NCBI GenBank assembly: GCA_905233845.1
Contig: CAJOFH010000005.1
Coordinates: forward strand, 1 to 64,000
Origin: an uncultured Muribaculaceae bacterium
Lineage (GTDB): Bacteria > Bacteroidota > Bacteroidia > Bacteroidales > Muribaculaceae
Length of the DNA: 64,000 nt
Direction: 5' to 3'
Shown: piece after piece, positions 16,698-26,114 of the stretch
How positions within the stretch are numbered: position 1 is the stretch's first letter
Layout of the letters: each line of letters begins with the position of its first letter
The notes under the pieces: model-generated
The model's input: the letters and a program-made list of their open reading frames with translations, nothing else
Told to the model about the DNA's origin: nothing
Databases searched by the model: none
Translations under genes and position numbers: made by a program

Positions 16698-18653
16698 ATG
16701 AGCTATTTAAAATTTGATAAAAACTTGATGATAAATCTTGAGCAATCTTTGACAAAAGAGATTCTCAGGACAAATCAATCGGGGGCTTATCATTGCACTA
16801 CTATTGTGGGGTGCAACACTCGCAAGCAGCACGGATTGCTCGTGATTCCCATTCCCGAGATTGACGACAACTTCCATGTGCTGCTTTCTTCCATCGACGA
16901 GACGGTGATACAGCACGGAGCACCGTTCAACCTGGGCCTTCACAAGTACAAGGGCAATGTTTTCAGTCCCAATGGTCACAAGTACATTCGCGAGTATGAC
17001 TGCGAGCGAGTTCCCTCTCACCTTTTCCGTGTTGGGGGTGTGATCTTGAAACGAGAGAAGATATTTATTACCAACGAGAACCGCATTCTCATCCGTTACA
17101 CACTGGTGGATGCGCACTCCAAGACAACACTTCAGTTCCGTCCGTTCTTGGCGTTCCGCAATGCTAATGACCTCTGTGTCGAGAATTCAGTTGCCAGTCA
17201 GGAGTATCGCGAGGTTCATAATGGTATTGCCACTTGTATGTATGACGGCTATCCTACACTCTATATGCAGTTCAATCACAAGCCTCAGTTTGTGTTTGAC
17301 CCTCACTGGTACAAGGGCATTGAGTACATCAAGGACATGGAGCGTGGCATTCCTTACACCGAGGATCTGTATGTACCTGGCTACTTCGAGATTGAGATTA
17401 AGAAGGGCGAGCCCCTAATCTTCTCGGCAGGTATCGACGAGGTCAACACTCGCAACTTGAGCCGTATGCATGAGGACGAGGTTAATTCACGCACTCCTCG
17501 CACCAGTTTCTATAACTGTCTTAAGAACAGTGCTAAGCAGTTCTACTTGACCAATTCCGATGGTAACTATATGCTTGCTGGATATCCCTGGTTCAAGATT
17601 CGCGCCCGTGATGAGTTCCTGGCTCTTCCAGGATGCACAATCTCCAATCATCACCGACCCGACTTTGAGAAGATAATGGATACCGCCAAGGCTGCTTTGC
17701 TTCGCTTTATCGAAGATGGAACTCTCGATAAGCACCTCAAAGGCATAGATTTGCCCGACGTGCCATTGTGGGCGATGTGGTCATTGCAGGAGTATGCTAA
17801 AGATGCCGGTATGAGCGAGGCACGTGAGCGCTATGGCGACCTTGTGAAGGCGATGTTAAAGCACATCATTGATGGCAAGCATCCCAACCTTATCTTAGAA
17901 CCTAATAGCTTGGTGAGCACCGAAGGCACCAAGAAACCCATGTCATGGATGGATTCTACACATCCCGATGGCTCACCAATGGTTCCACGCACTGGTTATT
18001 TGGTAGAGTTTAACGCTTTATGGTATAATGCCCTGATGTTTGCTCAGGAGATGTTTGCCGAGGTCAAGGCCGAGAAAAAGAACATTGCTGCATGGAAGAA
18101 GATTTCTGACAAGGCGAAACCAGCCTTTGTCGAGATGTTCCTCAACGATTACGGTTATCTTTATGACTACGTTGATGGGCCCTATGCCGACCCAAGTGTT
18201 CGCCCCAATATGATTATTGCCGCAGGTATCGACTACTCACCGCTCGACCGTCGTCAGCGCAAGAGCGTGATTGACGTGGTGACACGTGAGTTGCTCACAC
18301 CCAAAGGTCTGCGCACACTTAGCCCCAAGAGCTGGGGCTACAAGCCATGGTATCTGGGCAATCCCGAGGAGCGCGAGGTGGCTTATTATGCCGGTTCAGC
18401 ACGTCCGTGGCTGATGGGCTTCTACACCGATGCTTATATTAAGGTGTTTGGCCTCAATGGTGCTTCGTTCATCGAGCGCATGATGATAGGTTTTGAGGAC
18501 GAGATGTCTCAGGGCGGCATCGGCACGTTGTCTGAGCTCTATGACGGCAACCCGCCGTTCATCGGTCGTGGTGCTGTTAGCTATGCTCCCAATGTTGGTG
18601 GCGTGCTTCGTGTGCTTCGTTTGTTCAAGAGCATCGGATTTATAAATTCTTAA
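16698..18653 (+). CDS. Glycogen debranching enzyme (amylo-alpha-1,6-glucosidase family)
   Basis: A 651-residue cytoplasmic enzyme. The N-terminal domain (about 15-265) has the GDE_N pattern (YHCTTIVGCNTRKQHGLLV) and the C-terminal (alpha/alpha)6 domain (about 285-645) carries GYPWF, ARDEFLALPG, GLRTLSP and SARPWLMGF, the GH133/GDE_C pattern. It hydrolyses alpha-1,6 branch points of glycogen. It is first of four genes on one strand with short gaps, followed by a GT4 synthase and a GH57 amylase. This is a known Bacteroidetes arrangement for glycogen turnover. There is no signal peptide, in keeping with intracellular storage polymer. Confidence 0.9.
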   Translation: MSYLKFDKNLMINLEQSLTKEILRTNQSGAYHCTTIVGCNTRKQHGLLVIPIPEIDDNFHVLLSSIDETVIQHGAPFNLGLHKYKGNVFSPNGHKYIREYDCERVPSHLFRVGGVILKREKIFITNENRILIRYTLVDAHSKTTLQFRPFLAFRNANDLCVENSVASQEYREVHNGIATCMYDGYPTLYMQFNHKPQFVFDPHWYKGIEYIKDMERGIPYTEDLYVPGYFEIEIKKGEPLIFSAGIDEVNTRNLSRMHEDEVNSRTPRTSFYNCLKNSAKQFYLTNSDGNYMLAGYPWFKIRARDEFLALPGCTISNHHRPDFEKIMDTAKAALLRFIEDGTLDKHLKGIDLPDVPLWAMWSLQEYAKDAGMSEARERYGDLVKAMLKHIIDGKHPNLILEPNSLVSTEGTKKPMSWMDSTHPDGSPMVPRTGYLVEFNALWYNALMFAQEMFAEVKAEKKNIAAWKKISDKAKPAFVEMFLNDYGYLYDYVDGPYADPSVRPNMIIAAGIDYSPLDRRQRKSVIDVVTRELLTPKGLRTLSPKSWGYKPWYLGNPEEREVAYYAGSARPWLMGFYTDAYIKVFGLNGASFIERMMIGFEDEMSQGGIGTLSELYDGNPPFIGRGAVSYAPNVGGVLRVLRLFKSIGFINS

Positions 18654-18681
18654 GATGACCTAAAAAACTAAGACAAGATAT

Positions 18682-19941
18682 ATGAAAGCTTTAATGTTTG
18701 GCTGGGAATTTCCTCCTCACATTCTTGGAGGTTTGGGAACAGCAAGTTTTGGTCTTACCAAGGGCATGGCACAATGTGGCGACATGGACATCACATTTGT
18801 CATCCCAAAGCCTTGGGGCGATGAGCCGAAAGACTTTGCCCGCATCATAGGCGCCAACAGCACTCCTATTGCTTGGCGTGACGTGAATTGGGATTATGTT
18901 GAGGCGAGGATAGGTAAAGTGTTAGACCCACAGACCTATTTTGACCTTCGTGACCACATCTACAGCGACTTCAACTATATGAACACCAACGACCTGGGAT
19001 GTATCGAGTTCTCAGGACGATATCCCGACAATCTGCTTGAGGAAATTAACAACTACTCGATAGTTGCAGGTGTGATTGCTCGCACAGTGGATTGTGACGT
19101 GATTCACTCTCATGACTGGCTTACCTATCCGGCTGGCATCCATGCCAAGCAGGTGACGGGCAAGCCTCTGGTGATTCATGTTCATGCCACCGACTTTGAC
19201 CGCAGTCGCGGTAAGGTTAACCCCACGGTGTTCAGCATTGAGAAAGACGGCATGAACAACGCCGATCACATCATCACAGTGAGCAACTTGACGCGCAAGA
19301 CCGTGATTGAGAAATATGGCATCAGCCCCGATAAGGTGACCACTGTTCACAACGCTGTGGAGCCACTGAGTAAGGAACTTCTTGACCTTGAGGTTCCTCC
19401 CAAGCATGAGAAGGTCGTGACCTTCCTGGGGCGCATCACGATGCAGAAGGGACCTGAGTACTTTGTAGATGCTGCTTGGCAGGTGCTTCAGAAGGTTAGA
19501 AACGTGCAGTTTGTGATGGCTGGTAGCGGTGACATGATGGAGAAAATGATTCGCCTTGCCGCTCGTCGCCACATCGCTGGCCGTTTCCATTTCACTGGCT
19601 TCTTGAAGGGCAAACAGGTGTATGAGATGCTCAAGGCAAGTGATGTGTATATAATGCCTTCGGTTAGCGAACCTTTTGGTATCTCACCGCTTGAGGCTAT
19701 GCAGATGGGCGTTCCGTCAATCATCTCTAAACAGAGTGGCTGCGCCGAGATATTAAATAATGTGATAAAGGTAGACTATTGGGATACCAACGCCATTGCC
19801 GATGCCATTTACTCCATTATCAAGTATCCTGGCATGTACAAGCAGTTGCGTGAGCAAGGTCTCGAGGAGGTGAATCAAATCACCTGGGACAAGGCCGGCG
19901 CCAAGGTCATCGATATCTACAAGCGATTAATCAATAGATAA
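18682..19941 (+). CDS. GT4-family glycogen/starch synthase-like glycosyltransferase
   Basis: A 419-residue GT-B glycosyltransferase. The N-terminal motif GWEFPPHILGGLGTASFGL gives the glycine-rich loop of the acceptor side, HSHDWLTYPAGIHAK is the segment typical of glycogen/sucrose synthases, and the C-terminal donor site has FLGRITMQKGPEYF and the EPFGISPLEAMQMG segment with the E-x7-E motif. It likely extends alpha-1,4-glucan from a nucleotide sugar. It lies between the debranching enzyme and the GH57 amylase (gaps of 28 and 30 bases), which supports a role in glycogen synthesis. The donor (ADP- or UDP-glucose) cannot be told. Confidence 0.88.
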   Translation: MKALMFGWEFPPHILGGLGTASFGLTKGMAQCGDMDITFVIPKPWGDEPKDFARIIGANSTPIAWRDVNWDYVEARIGKVLDPQTYFDLRDHIYSDFNYMNTNDLGCIEFSGRYPDNLLEEINNYSIVAGVIARTVDCDVIHSHDWLTYPAGIHAKQVTGKPLVIHVHATDFDRSRGKVNPTVFSIEKDGMNNADHIITVSNLTRKTVIEKYGISPDKVTTVHNAVEPLSKELLDLEVPPKHEKVVTFLGRITMQKGPEYFVDAAWQVLQKVRNVQFVMAGSGDMMEKMIRLAARRHIAGRFHFTGFLKGKQVYEMLKASDVYIMPSVSEPFGISPLEAMQMGVPSIISKQSGCAEILNNVIKVDYWDTNAIADAIYSIIKYPGMYKQLREQGLEEVNQITWDKAGAKVIDIYKRLINR

Positions 19942-19971
19942 TTATCAACTCTCATAATATATTCAAGTAAC

Positions 19972-21492
19972 ATGAAATCAATCTGTTTCTATTTCCAGAT
20001 ACATCAGCCGTTCCGTCTGAAGACTTATCGTTTCTTCGACATTGGTAATGACCATTACTACTATGATGATTTTGCCAACGACGACATCATCACTCGCATT
20101 GCTCAGCGCTCCTACATGCCTGCCAACCAAATGCTGTTCGACATGATAAAGGAGAATGGCAAGAAGTTCAAGGTGGCGTTCTCGATTAGTGGCACTGCGC
20201 TTGAGCAGCTTGAGCAGTATGTTCCTGAGTTCATCGACTCGATGAAGGAGCTTGCCGACACTGGCTGTGTGGAGTTCTTGAGTGAGACCTACGCCCACTC
20301 GCTGTCGTCGCTCGTTGACCCCGAGGAGTTTATAGCTCAGGTGAAAGCTCATGACAATAAGATTTACCAGCTGTTTGGTCAGCGTCCTAAGGTGTTCCGC
20401 AATACCGAGCTTATCTATAACGACGATATCGCTTCGATGGTGGCATCGATGGGCTTCAAGGGTGCCATAACCGACGGCGCGAAGCACATCTTGGGATGGA
20501 AGTCGCCTAATTACCTTTACAAGGCTGCCTCGGCACCCAAATTACGTTTGTTGTTGAAGAATTCTAAGTTGAGCGATGACATCGCATTCCGTTTCAGCAA
20601 TCCTGAGTGGACGGCCTATCCTTTGACTGCCGACAAATATATGGATTGGATTGCTTCGCTACCCGAAGAGGAGATGCTAGTGAACCTGTTCATGAATTAT
20701 GAGACTTTTGGCGAGCTGCAGCCTCGTGAGAGCGGAATCTTTGAGTTTATGAAAGCTCTGCCACGCTTTGCTGCTCAGCACAACATCGAGTTCATGACAC
20801 CGAGCGAGGTCGTGTCAAAGATGAAGCCTGTTAGCGAGCTCACAGTTATGCACCCCATATCGTGGGCCGACGAGGCACGTGACACAAGCGCATGGATGGG
20901 TAACATCCTTCAGGACGAGGCAGTAAACAAACTATACTGCTTGGGCGAGCGCATTCGCATGATTACCGACAAGCGCATACGTCAGGACTGGAACTACCTG
21001 CAGGCAAGTGACCATTTCTACTACATGAGCACTAAGCACAGTAGTGATGGTTCGGTTCATTCGCACTACAGCCCTTATGACTCTCCATACGCAGCATTCA
21101 CTAACTACATGAACGTGCTTAGTGACTTCTTGATTCGCGTGCGCGAGCAATTCCCCGAGGAGATAGAGAATGAGGAGCTTAATGCTTTGTTGCTCACAAT
21201 CCGCAATCAGGAGCAAGAGATTGAGGAGTTGAATCGTGAGGTAGAGCTGTTGCGTAAGAACATCGTCATGGACAAAACTGGCGATTTTGTTCCTAATGTG
21301 GAAGAGAAAGAACCAGAACCCGAGAAAGAACCAGCTCCTGAACCCAAGCCCAAAAAGGCTCCTGCTAAGAAGGCTGAAGAGAAAAAATCAGCAGCCAAGA
21401 AAGCTCCTGCTAAGAAGGCATCTGCTAAGAAAACTGAAGAGAAAAAGCCCGCTGTAAAGAACGCTAAAACCAAGAAGACTACAAAGAAATGA
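19972..21492 (+). CDS. GH57 amylase-like protein with lysine/alanine/proline-rich tail
   Basis: A 506-residue protein. The first 400 residues are a GH57 catalytic domain: HQPFR (11-15), FLSETYAHS, the nucleophile segment FRNTELIYND with E146, and region 4 MNYETFGE (241-248). In GH57 enzymes region 4 normally offers a catalytic Asp at the position that here is N242 (AAT in the DNA), so activity may be changed or lost. A coiled-coil-like stretch (about 402-430) is followed by a tail of about 75 residues, first acidic with Pro-Glu repeats and then strongly basic with Lys-Ala-Pro repeats (APAKKA), much like histone H1. The gene overlaps the next one by 4 bases. Confidence 0.87.
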   Translation: MKSICFYFQIHQPFRLKTYRFFDIGNDHYYYDDFANDDIITRIAQRSYMPANQMLFDMIKENGKKFKVAFSISGTALEQLEQYVPEFIDSMKELADTGCVEFLSETYAHSLSSLVDPEEFIAQVKAHDNKIYQLFGQRPKVFRNTELIYNDDIASMVASMGFKGAITDGAKHILGWKSPNYLYKAASAPKLRLLLKNSKLSDDIAFRFSNPEWTAYPLTADKYMDWIASLPEEEMLVNLFMNYETFGELQPRESGIFEFMKALPRFAAQHNIEFMTPSEVVSKMKPVSELTVMHPISWADEARDTSAWMGNILQDEAVNKLYCLGERIRMITDKRIRQDWNYLQASDHFYYMSTKHSSDGSVHSHYSPYDSPYAAFTNYMNVLSDFLIRVREQFPEEIENEELNALLLTIRNQEQEIEELNREVELLRKNIVMDKTGDFVPNVEEKEPEPEKEPAPEPKPKKAPAKKAEEKKSAAKKAPAKKASAKKTEEKKPAVKNAKTKKTTKK

Positions 21493-22076
21493 TGGCTACA
21501 AAAAAGAAACTATTATACATCCACGGTTTTCGCAGTTCGGCAAAGAGTACCACGATATTAAACATCAAGGCTAACTACCATGAGGTTGAGGTGCATGCCT
21601 TTGATGTTACGCATCATCCTGCTGAGTCGATAAAGAAGATTGAGGATTATGTGGCAGAGCACAACATTGACATTCTTGCAGGCACTTCGCTTGGAGGATA
21701 TTATACACTGTGTGCGCAGGTTGATATTCCCAAGATTGCTGTCAATCCTGTCTTAGATCCTGAGAAGAGTCTAGGTGCCCATCCCGAGATAGGCGAAGAA
21801 GTGGAGTACTTCAACGAGCGTGAGGATGGCGTACAGACGTTCATCTGCACACTAAGCGATTTATGTGAGTTCCGTGGCATTGAGAAGCATATCACGCCTG
21901 TAACTCATATTATTGGCAGTACTCATGATGAGATGCTCGGCGACCTGCGTGAGCAGTATCGAGAACTCGTTGGTGACCGCTTCATTGAGTCATCTCAATT
22001 GGGGCACCGCATTACTCCCGAATTCACTGCGATACCCACTGGCGACTTCTATAAAGTGCTGTCGCAGATGCTGTAA
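21489..22076 (+). CDS. YqiA/YcfP-type alpha/beta hydrolase
   Basis: A 195-residue alpha/beta-fold protein of the UPF0227 type. It starts KKLLYIHGFRSS (oxyanion strand and loop) and has the nucleophile elbow AGTSLGGYY with Ser at about 67, a possible acid in STHDEML and a His in LGHRITPEF. The family is esterase-like with unknown natural substrate. The ATG at 21489 overlaps the stop of the GH57 gene (ATGA) and a second ATG follows at once. Translational coupling ties it to the glycogen cluster, and a strong terminator follows. Confidence 0.82.
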   Translation: MMATKKKLLYIHGFRSSAKSTTILNIKANYHEVEVHAFDVTHHPAESIKKIEDYVAEHNIDILAGTSLGGYYTLCAQVDIPKIAVNPVLDPEKSLGAHPEIGEEVEYFNEREDGVQTFICTLSDLCEFRGIEKHITPVTHIIGSTHDEMLGDLREQYRELVGDRFIESSQLGHRITPEFTAIPTGDFYKVLSQML

Positions 22077-22096
22077 TCAAAGCTGTCTAATGTAAA

Positions 22097-22141
22097 ACAA
22101 CACCCTTTGCTTCTCAAGAGCAAAGGGTGTTGTAGTTTTTT
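22097..22141 (+). terminator. Strong intrinsic terminator of the glycogen cluster
   Basis: A perfect 14-bp stem ACAACACCCTTTGC / GCAAAGGGTGTTGT (22097-22110, 22120-22133) is followed by a T run at 22136-22141. The minus-strand DHHW gene ends at 22156, so it may also act for that operon. Confidence 0.92.
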
Positions 22142-22155
22142 CGTCATGTAAGCGC

Positions 22156-23526
22156 TTACTTTGTGGCTTTGGGTTGGCTCCCCTTGACGAGGCCATTATA
22201 AGTGCCTTCAGGTTGATTAATGTACTTGATAATATCGTTACCACCTCCATAGGCTCGCGAAATCACAGCACTGAGCAAGATGTCAGTAATCTTGTTGTCT
22301 TCTACATATTTCTTCAAATTCTTGGCAAAATATCTGTAGTCGATGATATGAATGTCTTCAAACGAGTAGAAAAGGTAACCAGGGATGGCGTTGCCAAAGC
22401 TGTCCTTGATGATAAGCAGTCGTCGACCATTGGCGGTTGAGGTGTGAACATGTGTTATCTTTGAGTCGCCACCCATGAATGTGCAGTAGGCTCCACCGCT
22501 ACCATCGGGGTACTTGATGAAATACTGACCTGAATATGGCGCTTTCTCGCCTATTACTTTGTAGTTCTGGTCAATATTATATTTCAAGTAGGTGGTGGTA
22601 TAGGTCACATCCTTAGGAATGTGATAGTAGAAGTCTTCAGGTGAGTTCTTGACCGAGATGTCGTGGCTGTAGCCATACATAGAACCCACATATCCGTGAA
22701 CTACTTTCTCCTCGTAGCTTGACAAGTCACGGAAGGGAACATTTGCTACACGAGCAAACTCTTGTGCGACATAATAAGCGCCCAGTGGTGCCCAGTGGTG
22801 GTCGGTGCGCAGGAAGATGTTCTCGTTGGCATGTTTTGCCAATGGAGTGTAGGCATTGACAGCAATGACCGAGTCATTGAGTTTGCTGTGTGTGTTCTTG
22901 ATGGTTGGAAGCTCGGGTTTGGTTGCCGACTTGGCTGCATCAGGGCAGTAAAATTCTACTGCTGTGGGTATCACGAGGCAGTATATTTTAGCTTGATGAC
23001 CAAAAACACGGTTGTATTCATTGCACGCTTTAGCGTAATTAGCTCCACCGTTAGGCCCGCCGAAGAAAGCCATTAAGGCCCTAACATTTGGGACCTCTCC
23101 CATGACGATGATGCCTTTGTTTGCAATCTTCGCGTTAGCGTTGGCAGTGAGTTTGTTGTCATATCCTTCGATTTCACCAGTTTCCATCTCCATTTCCATG
23201 TCATTGGCAGTTGCAGCATCGTCGGTGGCTGCATGAAACTTGATGTTGCTTTGAGGATTCTCAAAAAGCCTGAGTTTCAAGTTGTCGCCAAAAATCATGC
23301 TCATTGACATGAATTTGTCACGATAAGGCTCGCTGTCGCTGAACCATTGCGACACATTCTTGGTGAATTGCCCGCTGGCAACATTTTTAGTCGTAGGCTT
23401 TGGAAACGTCGCCAGTTCTCGCTTTTCAAGTTCGGAGAACGTGCTTCGAGGGAAAAAGTCGAAAACAATGACAAACGCTGCGTAAACAGCAATCACTGTT
23501 ATTAGATAAATATAACTTCTTTTCAT
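22156..23526 (-). CDS. DHHW-family (AlgJ/AlgX-like) O-acetylation accessory protein, membrane-anchored
   Basis: A 456-residue protein with one N-terminal membrane anchor (about 4-22, IYLITVIAVYAAFVIVF). The family signature RTDHHWAPLGAYYVAQ holds the Asp-His pair of the SGNH-like catalytic site, and DSFGNAIPGYLFYSF gives the Ser-containing block near the C-terminus. Members work with MBOAT proteins to move acetyl groups onto extracytoplasmic polysaccharides. It is third in an operon of an MBOAT gene and two DHHW genes. The C-terminal 330 residues are clearly related to the neighbouring DHHW protein, which points to duplication. Confidence 0.85.
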   Translation of the reverse strand: MKRSYIYLITVIAVYAAFVIVFDFFPRSTFSELEKRELATFPKPTTKNVASGQFTKNVSQWFSDSEPYRDKFMSMSMIFGDNLKLRLFENPQSNIKFHAATDDAATANDMEMEMETGEIEGYDNKLTANANAKIANKGIIVMGEVPNVRALMAFFGGPNGGANYAKACNEYNRVFGHQAKIYCLVIPTAVEFYCPDAAKSATKPELPTIKNTHSKLNDSVIAVNAYTPLAKHANENIFLRTDHHWAPLGAYYVAQEFARVANVPFRDLSSYEEKVVHGYVGSMYGYSHDISVKNSPEDFYYHIPKDVTYTTTYLKYNIDQNYKVIGEKAPYSGQYFIKYPDGSGGAYCTFMGGDSKITHVHTSTANGRRLLIIKDSFGNAIPGYLFYSFEDIHIIDYRYFAKNLKKYVEDNKITDILLSAVISRAYGGGNDIIKYINQPEGTYNGLVKGSQPKATK

Positions 23527-23557
23527 TGCTATGAATGCCCGTTGCTGATTAATCTAT

Positions 23558-24634
23558 TTATTGATTGAGATATTTTCTGACGTTTTTGTAAACTGCTGGG
23601 GTCGCCATGAGCGTGAGTGTGTTGTCGAGAACGATATCAGTGATATTGTTGTCGGCGACATATTTCTTGATATTCTTGTTGAAGTATCGGCTGTCGATAA
23701 CATGTATCTCCTCAAACGAGTAGAAGAGATATCCAGGGATAGCGTTGCCAAAGCTGTCCTTGATGAACAGGATGCGTCGTCCGTTTCTTGTCGAGGTCTC
23801 AACTTTTACAATTTTTGAATCACCGCCCATGAATGTGCAGTAGGCACTGGTACCTTTGAATCGTATGAAGAACTTGCCTTCAGTGGGTTTCGACTCCTTA
23901 ACGATAGTTTTGTGGTTCTTGAGTGTGTAGTTGATGTAGGTGGTCTTGTATTCAACGTCGCGCGGAATGTAGTAGATGAAGTCCTCTGGAGCATTTTTCA
24001 GAGACTGGTCGCCTGAGAACATGGGCATTGTTCCTACATATGGGGTGATTGTGTCGGTGTCGTAGTTTGAGAGGTCTTTGAAAGGAACTCCTGCCACTTG
24101 AGCGAGTTTTTGAGCGGCATAATATCCTGCGAGTGGAGCCCAGTGATGGTCGGTTCTTGAGTAAATGGGCTCGTCAACATGCTGTGACAGTGGTGTATAG
24201 ATGTCAACAGCATAAACAGAGTCGCTTAAGTGCTCAAAGAGTCCGTTGATACAAGTCTTCACATCTCTTGACCATTTCTTGGCGGCATTAGGCATGTAGA
24301 ACGCAGCTGCCGAGGGAATAGGCATGCAGTAGACGTTGACTTTGTCGCCAAAGACGCGCTTGTATTCATTTACCACATCGGCATAATTGTGGCAACTTGT
24401 GGCAGTTCCGCTGAATGGGCTCACTGCCCTCAGGTCCTTACCGCGTCCAACCATGATTACTCCCTTTGGCGATTTGCGTGCTGGTGCATCGGCGTTTACT
24501 GTGTTTACATAATCTATTGATATGCATCGGTCTTCTTTAGGCTGGTTAACTCCTTGTGCTATTGCTGGAGTGACGTTAACAGTCGAGATAACCAAAGCAA
24601 TAAGTGTGATGATATTTATTTTCTTCATAATCAT
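23558..24634 (-). CDS. DHHW-family (AlgJ/AlgX-like) protein, secreted form
   Basis: From the ATG at 24634 (MIMKKINIITL) this is a 358-residue protein with a cleavable signal peptide (to about VTPAIAQ) rather than a stable anchor. It shares with the next gene the blocks PSGVIMVGRG-like KSPKGVIMVGRGKDL, RTDHHWAPLAGYYAAQ, CTFMGGDSKI and DSFGNAIPGYLFYSFE. The frame is open upstream to 24724, but that part overlaps the MBOAT gene and lacks any secretion signal, so I take the later start. The two paralogues differ mainly in how they are attached. The role is probably transfer of acetyl groups in the periplasm. Confidence 0.83.
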   Translation of the reverse strand: MIMKKINIITLIALVISTVNVTPAIAQGVNQPKEDRCISIDYVNTVNADAPARKSPKGVIMVGRGKDLRAVSPFSGTATSCHNYADVVNEYKRVFGDKVNVYCMPIPSAAAFYMPNAAKKWSRDVKTCINGLFEHLSDSVYAVDIYTPLSQHVDEPIYSRTDHHWAPLAGYYAAQKLAQVAGVPFKDLSNYDTDTITPYVGTMPMFSGDQSLKNAPEDFIYYIPRDVEYKTTYINYTLKNHKTIVKESKPTEGKFFIRFKGTSAYCTFMGGDSKIVKVETSTRNGRRILFIKDSFGNAIPGYLFYSFEEIHVIDSRYFNKNIKKYVADNNITDIVLDNTLTLMATPAVYKNVRKYLNQ

Positions 24635-24659
24635 AGTGTATATAATAAGCGTTGTTGTT

Positions 24660-26114
24660 TTAGAATCTTGTGTAAAGGAATGGATTATTGGTTGCTCCCA
24701 CGAGTAGTGCCACGCTGAGCACAAGGATCACAACCGATGTGACGATGCGGGCAATGAGGAAAATGTTCTGTTCCAGAGCCTTGTTGCTTCCTGTAAGGCG
24801 GGTTGTGAGATTTGCGGCCCATCGACGCATTGGCATGCTGAACAAGATAGCGGCAATCCACATCCAGAAGTGGTCAAAGATTGCGGCTTTGGAAATAAAG
24901 TCGACTTTGACAGCTGCACCACCAAATAATGCCGTGTAGGCTGTTTTGATTTGTGTGAAGTCGGTGAAGTAGAACAGTACCCAACTCAAGAAGATGATGA
25001 ATAAGAAGTAAATGTGCATTAAGAATTTTGGGCATTTGGGCTGGATGTAGGGCAAGATTACATATTTCTCAATTACCAAAACCAGTCCAAAGTACAGACC
25101 CCAAAGGATGAAGTTCCAGCATGCGCCATGCCAGAGACCTGTGAGTGCCCACACGAATATGATGTTCAGCATCTGATGACGGCGGTTGCCACCCATGGGG
25201 ATGTAGACGTAGTCGCGGAAGAAACTACCGAGCGACATGTGCCATCGTCTCCAGAACTCGGTAACCGAGGCGCTACAGTAAGGATGGTCGAAGTTCTCGA
25301 GGAAGTGGAAGCCCATGCAGTGGCCCATACCAATCGCCATGTCGCTGTAGCCCGAGAAGTCGAAGTAGATTTGGAACATGAAAGCAGCAATACCAATCCA
25401 CGCTCCGCTAGTTGAGAGGGAACCAATCTCGTTCTGTAGGAACTGTGTGGACACCAGTGACAGCTGATTGGCAATAATGACCTTTTTACCTAATCCAATG
25501 AGGAAGCGGAACGCTCCCTCGGCAAAGTCTTCAGCGGTGACGTGGCGATTGTTGATCTCTGAGGCGATAGTTTGATAGCGAACGATAGGTCCAGCGATGA
25601 GCTGCGGGAACATGGAGATATAGAGCAGCAGGTCGCGGAATCGTCGCTGTGCTGGAGATACTTTGCGGTAAACGTCTACAAGATAAGATATTGACTGAAA
25701 GGTGTAGAAACTAATACCAATTGGCAGAGCAATATTTGGCTTGGTGATAGGCACGCCCATGTCAATCAAAATTTGTGACAGGAAGCCCAAATACTTGAAA
25801 ATGGCGATGATGCCTATATTGCACACCAGTCCTATCACCAGAGCAGTCTTGCGTTTCTTTTGCTCTTGCTGTGAGTCAATGAACCTGCCAACGAAGAAGT
25901 TTACTAAAACACTGAAGAGCATGAGGAAAACATAAACTGGCTCGCCCCAAGCGTAGAAAATTAAGGAGTAGGCGACGAGGGTCCAGTTCTTGCATGTGTT
26001 TACTTGCTTTAATCCGTCTGACAGGTACTTTTTGTCAATGTAGGTCGCCAGCAAGTAGCACAATGCAAATGCTGGGATAAAGACAAAAAGGAAGAATAAG
26101 TCTGAAAAAACCAT
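24660..26114 (-). CDS. MBOAT-family O-acyltransferase (AlgI-like)
   Basis: A 484-residue polytopic membrane protein with about ten hydrophobic segments. MBOAT signatures are present: FWRRWHMSLGSFFRDYVYIP, MGGNRR and the catalytic His in LTGLWHGACWNF. AlgI-like members carry acetyl groups across the inner membrane to SGNH-type partners. It is first in the operon with two DHHW genes, and no polysaccharide polymerase lies nearby, so the acceptor polymer is unknown (capsule, exopolysaccharide or peptidoglycan are options). A -7-like TAAATTTG lies on this strand at 26202-26209. Confidence 0.9.
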   Translation of the reverse strand: MVFSDLFFLFVFIPAFALCYLLATYIDKKYLSDGLKQVNTCKNWTLVAYSLIFYAWGEPVYVFLMLFSVLVNFFVGRFIDSQQEQKKRKTALVIGLVCNIGIIAIFKYLGFLSQILIDMGVPITKPNIALPIGISFYTFQSISYLVDVYRKVSPAQRRFRDLLLYISMFPQLIAGPIVRYQTIASEINNRHVTAEDFAEGAFRFLIGLGKKVIIANQLSLVSTQFLQNEIGSLSTSGAWIGIAAFMFQIYFDFSGYSDMAIGMGHCMGFHFLENFDHPYCSASVTEFWRRWHMSLGSFFRDYVYIPMGGNRRHQMLNIIFVWALTGLWHGACWNFILWGLYFGLVLVIEKYVILPYIQPKCPKFLMHIYFLFIIFLSWVLFYFTDFTQIKTAYTALFGGAAVKVDFISKAAIFDHFWMWIAAILFSMPMRRWAANLTTRLTGSNKALEQNIFLIARIVTSVVILVLSVALLVGATNNPFLYTRF

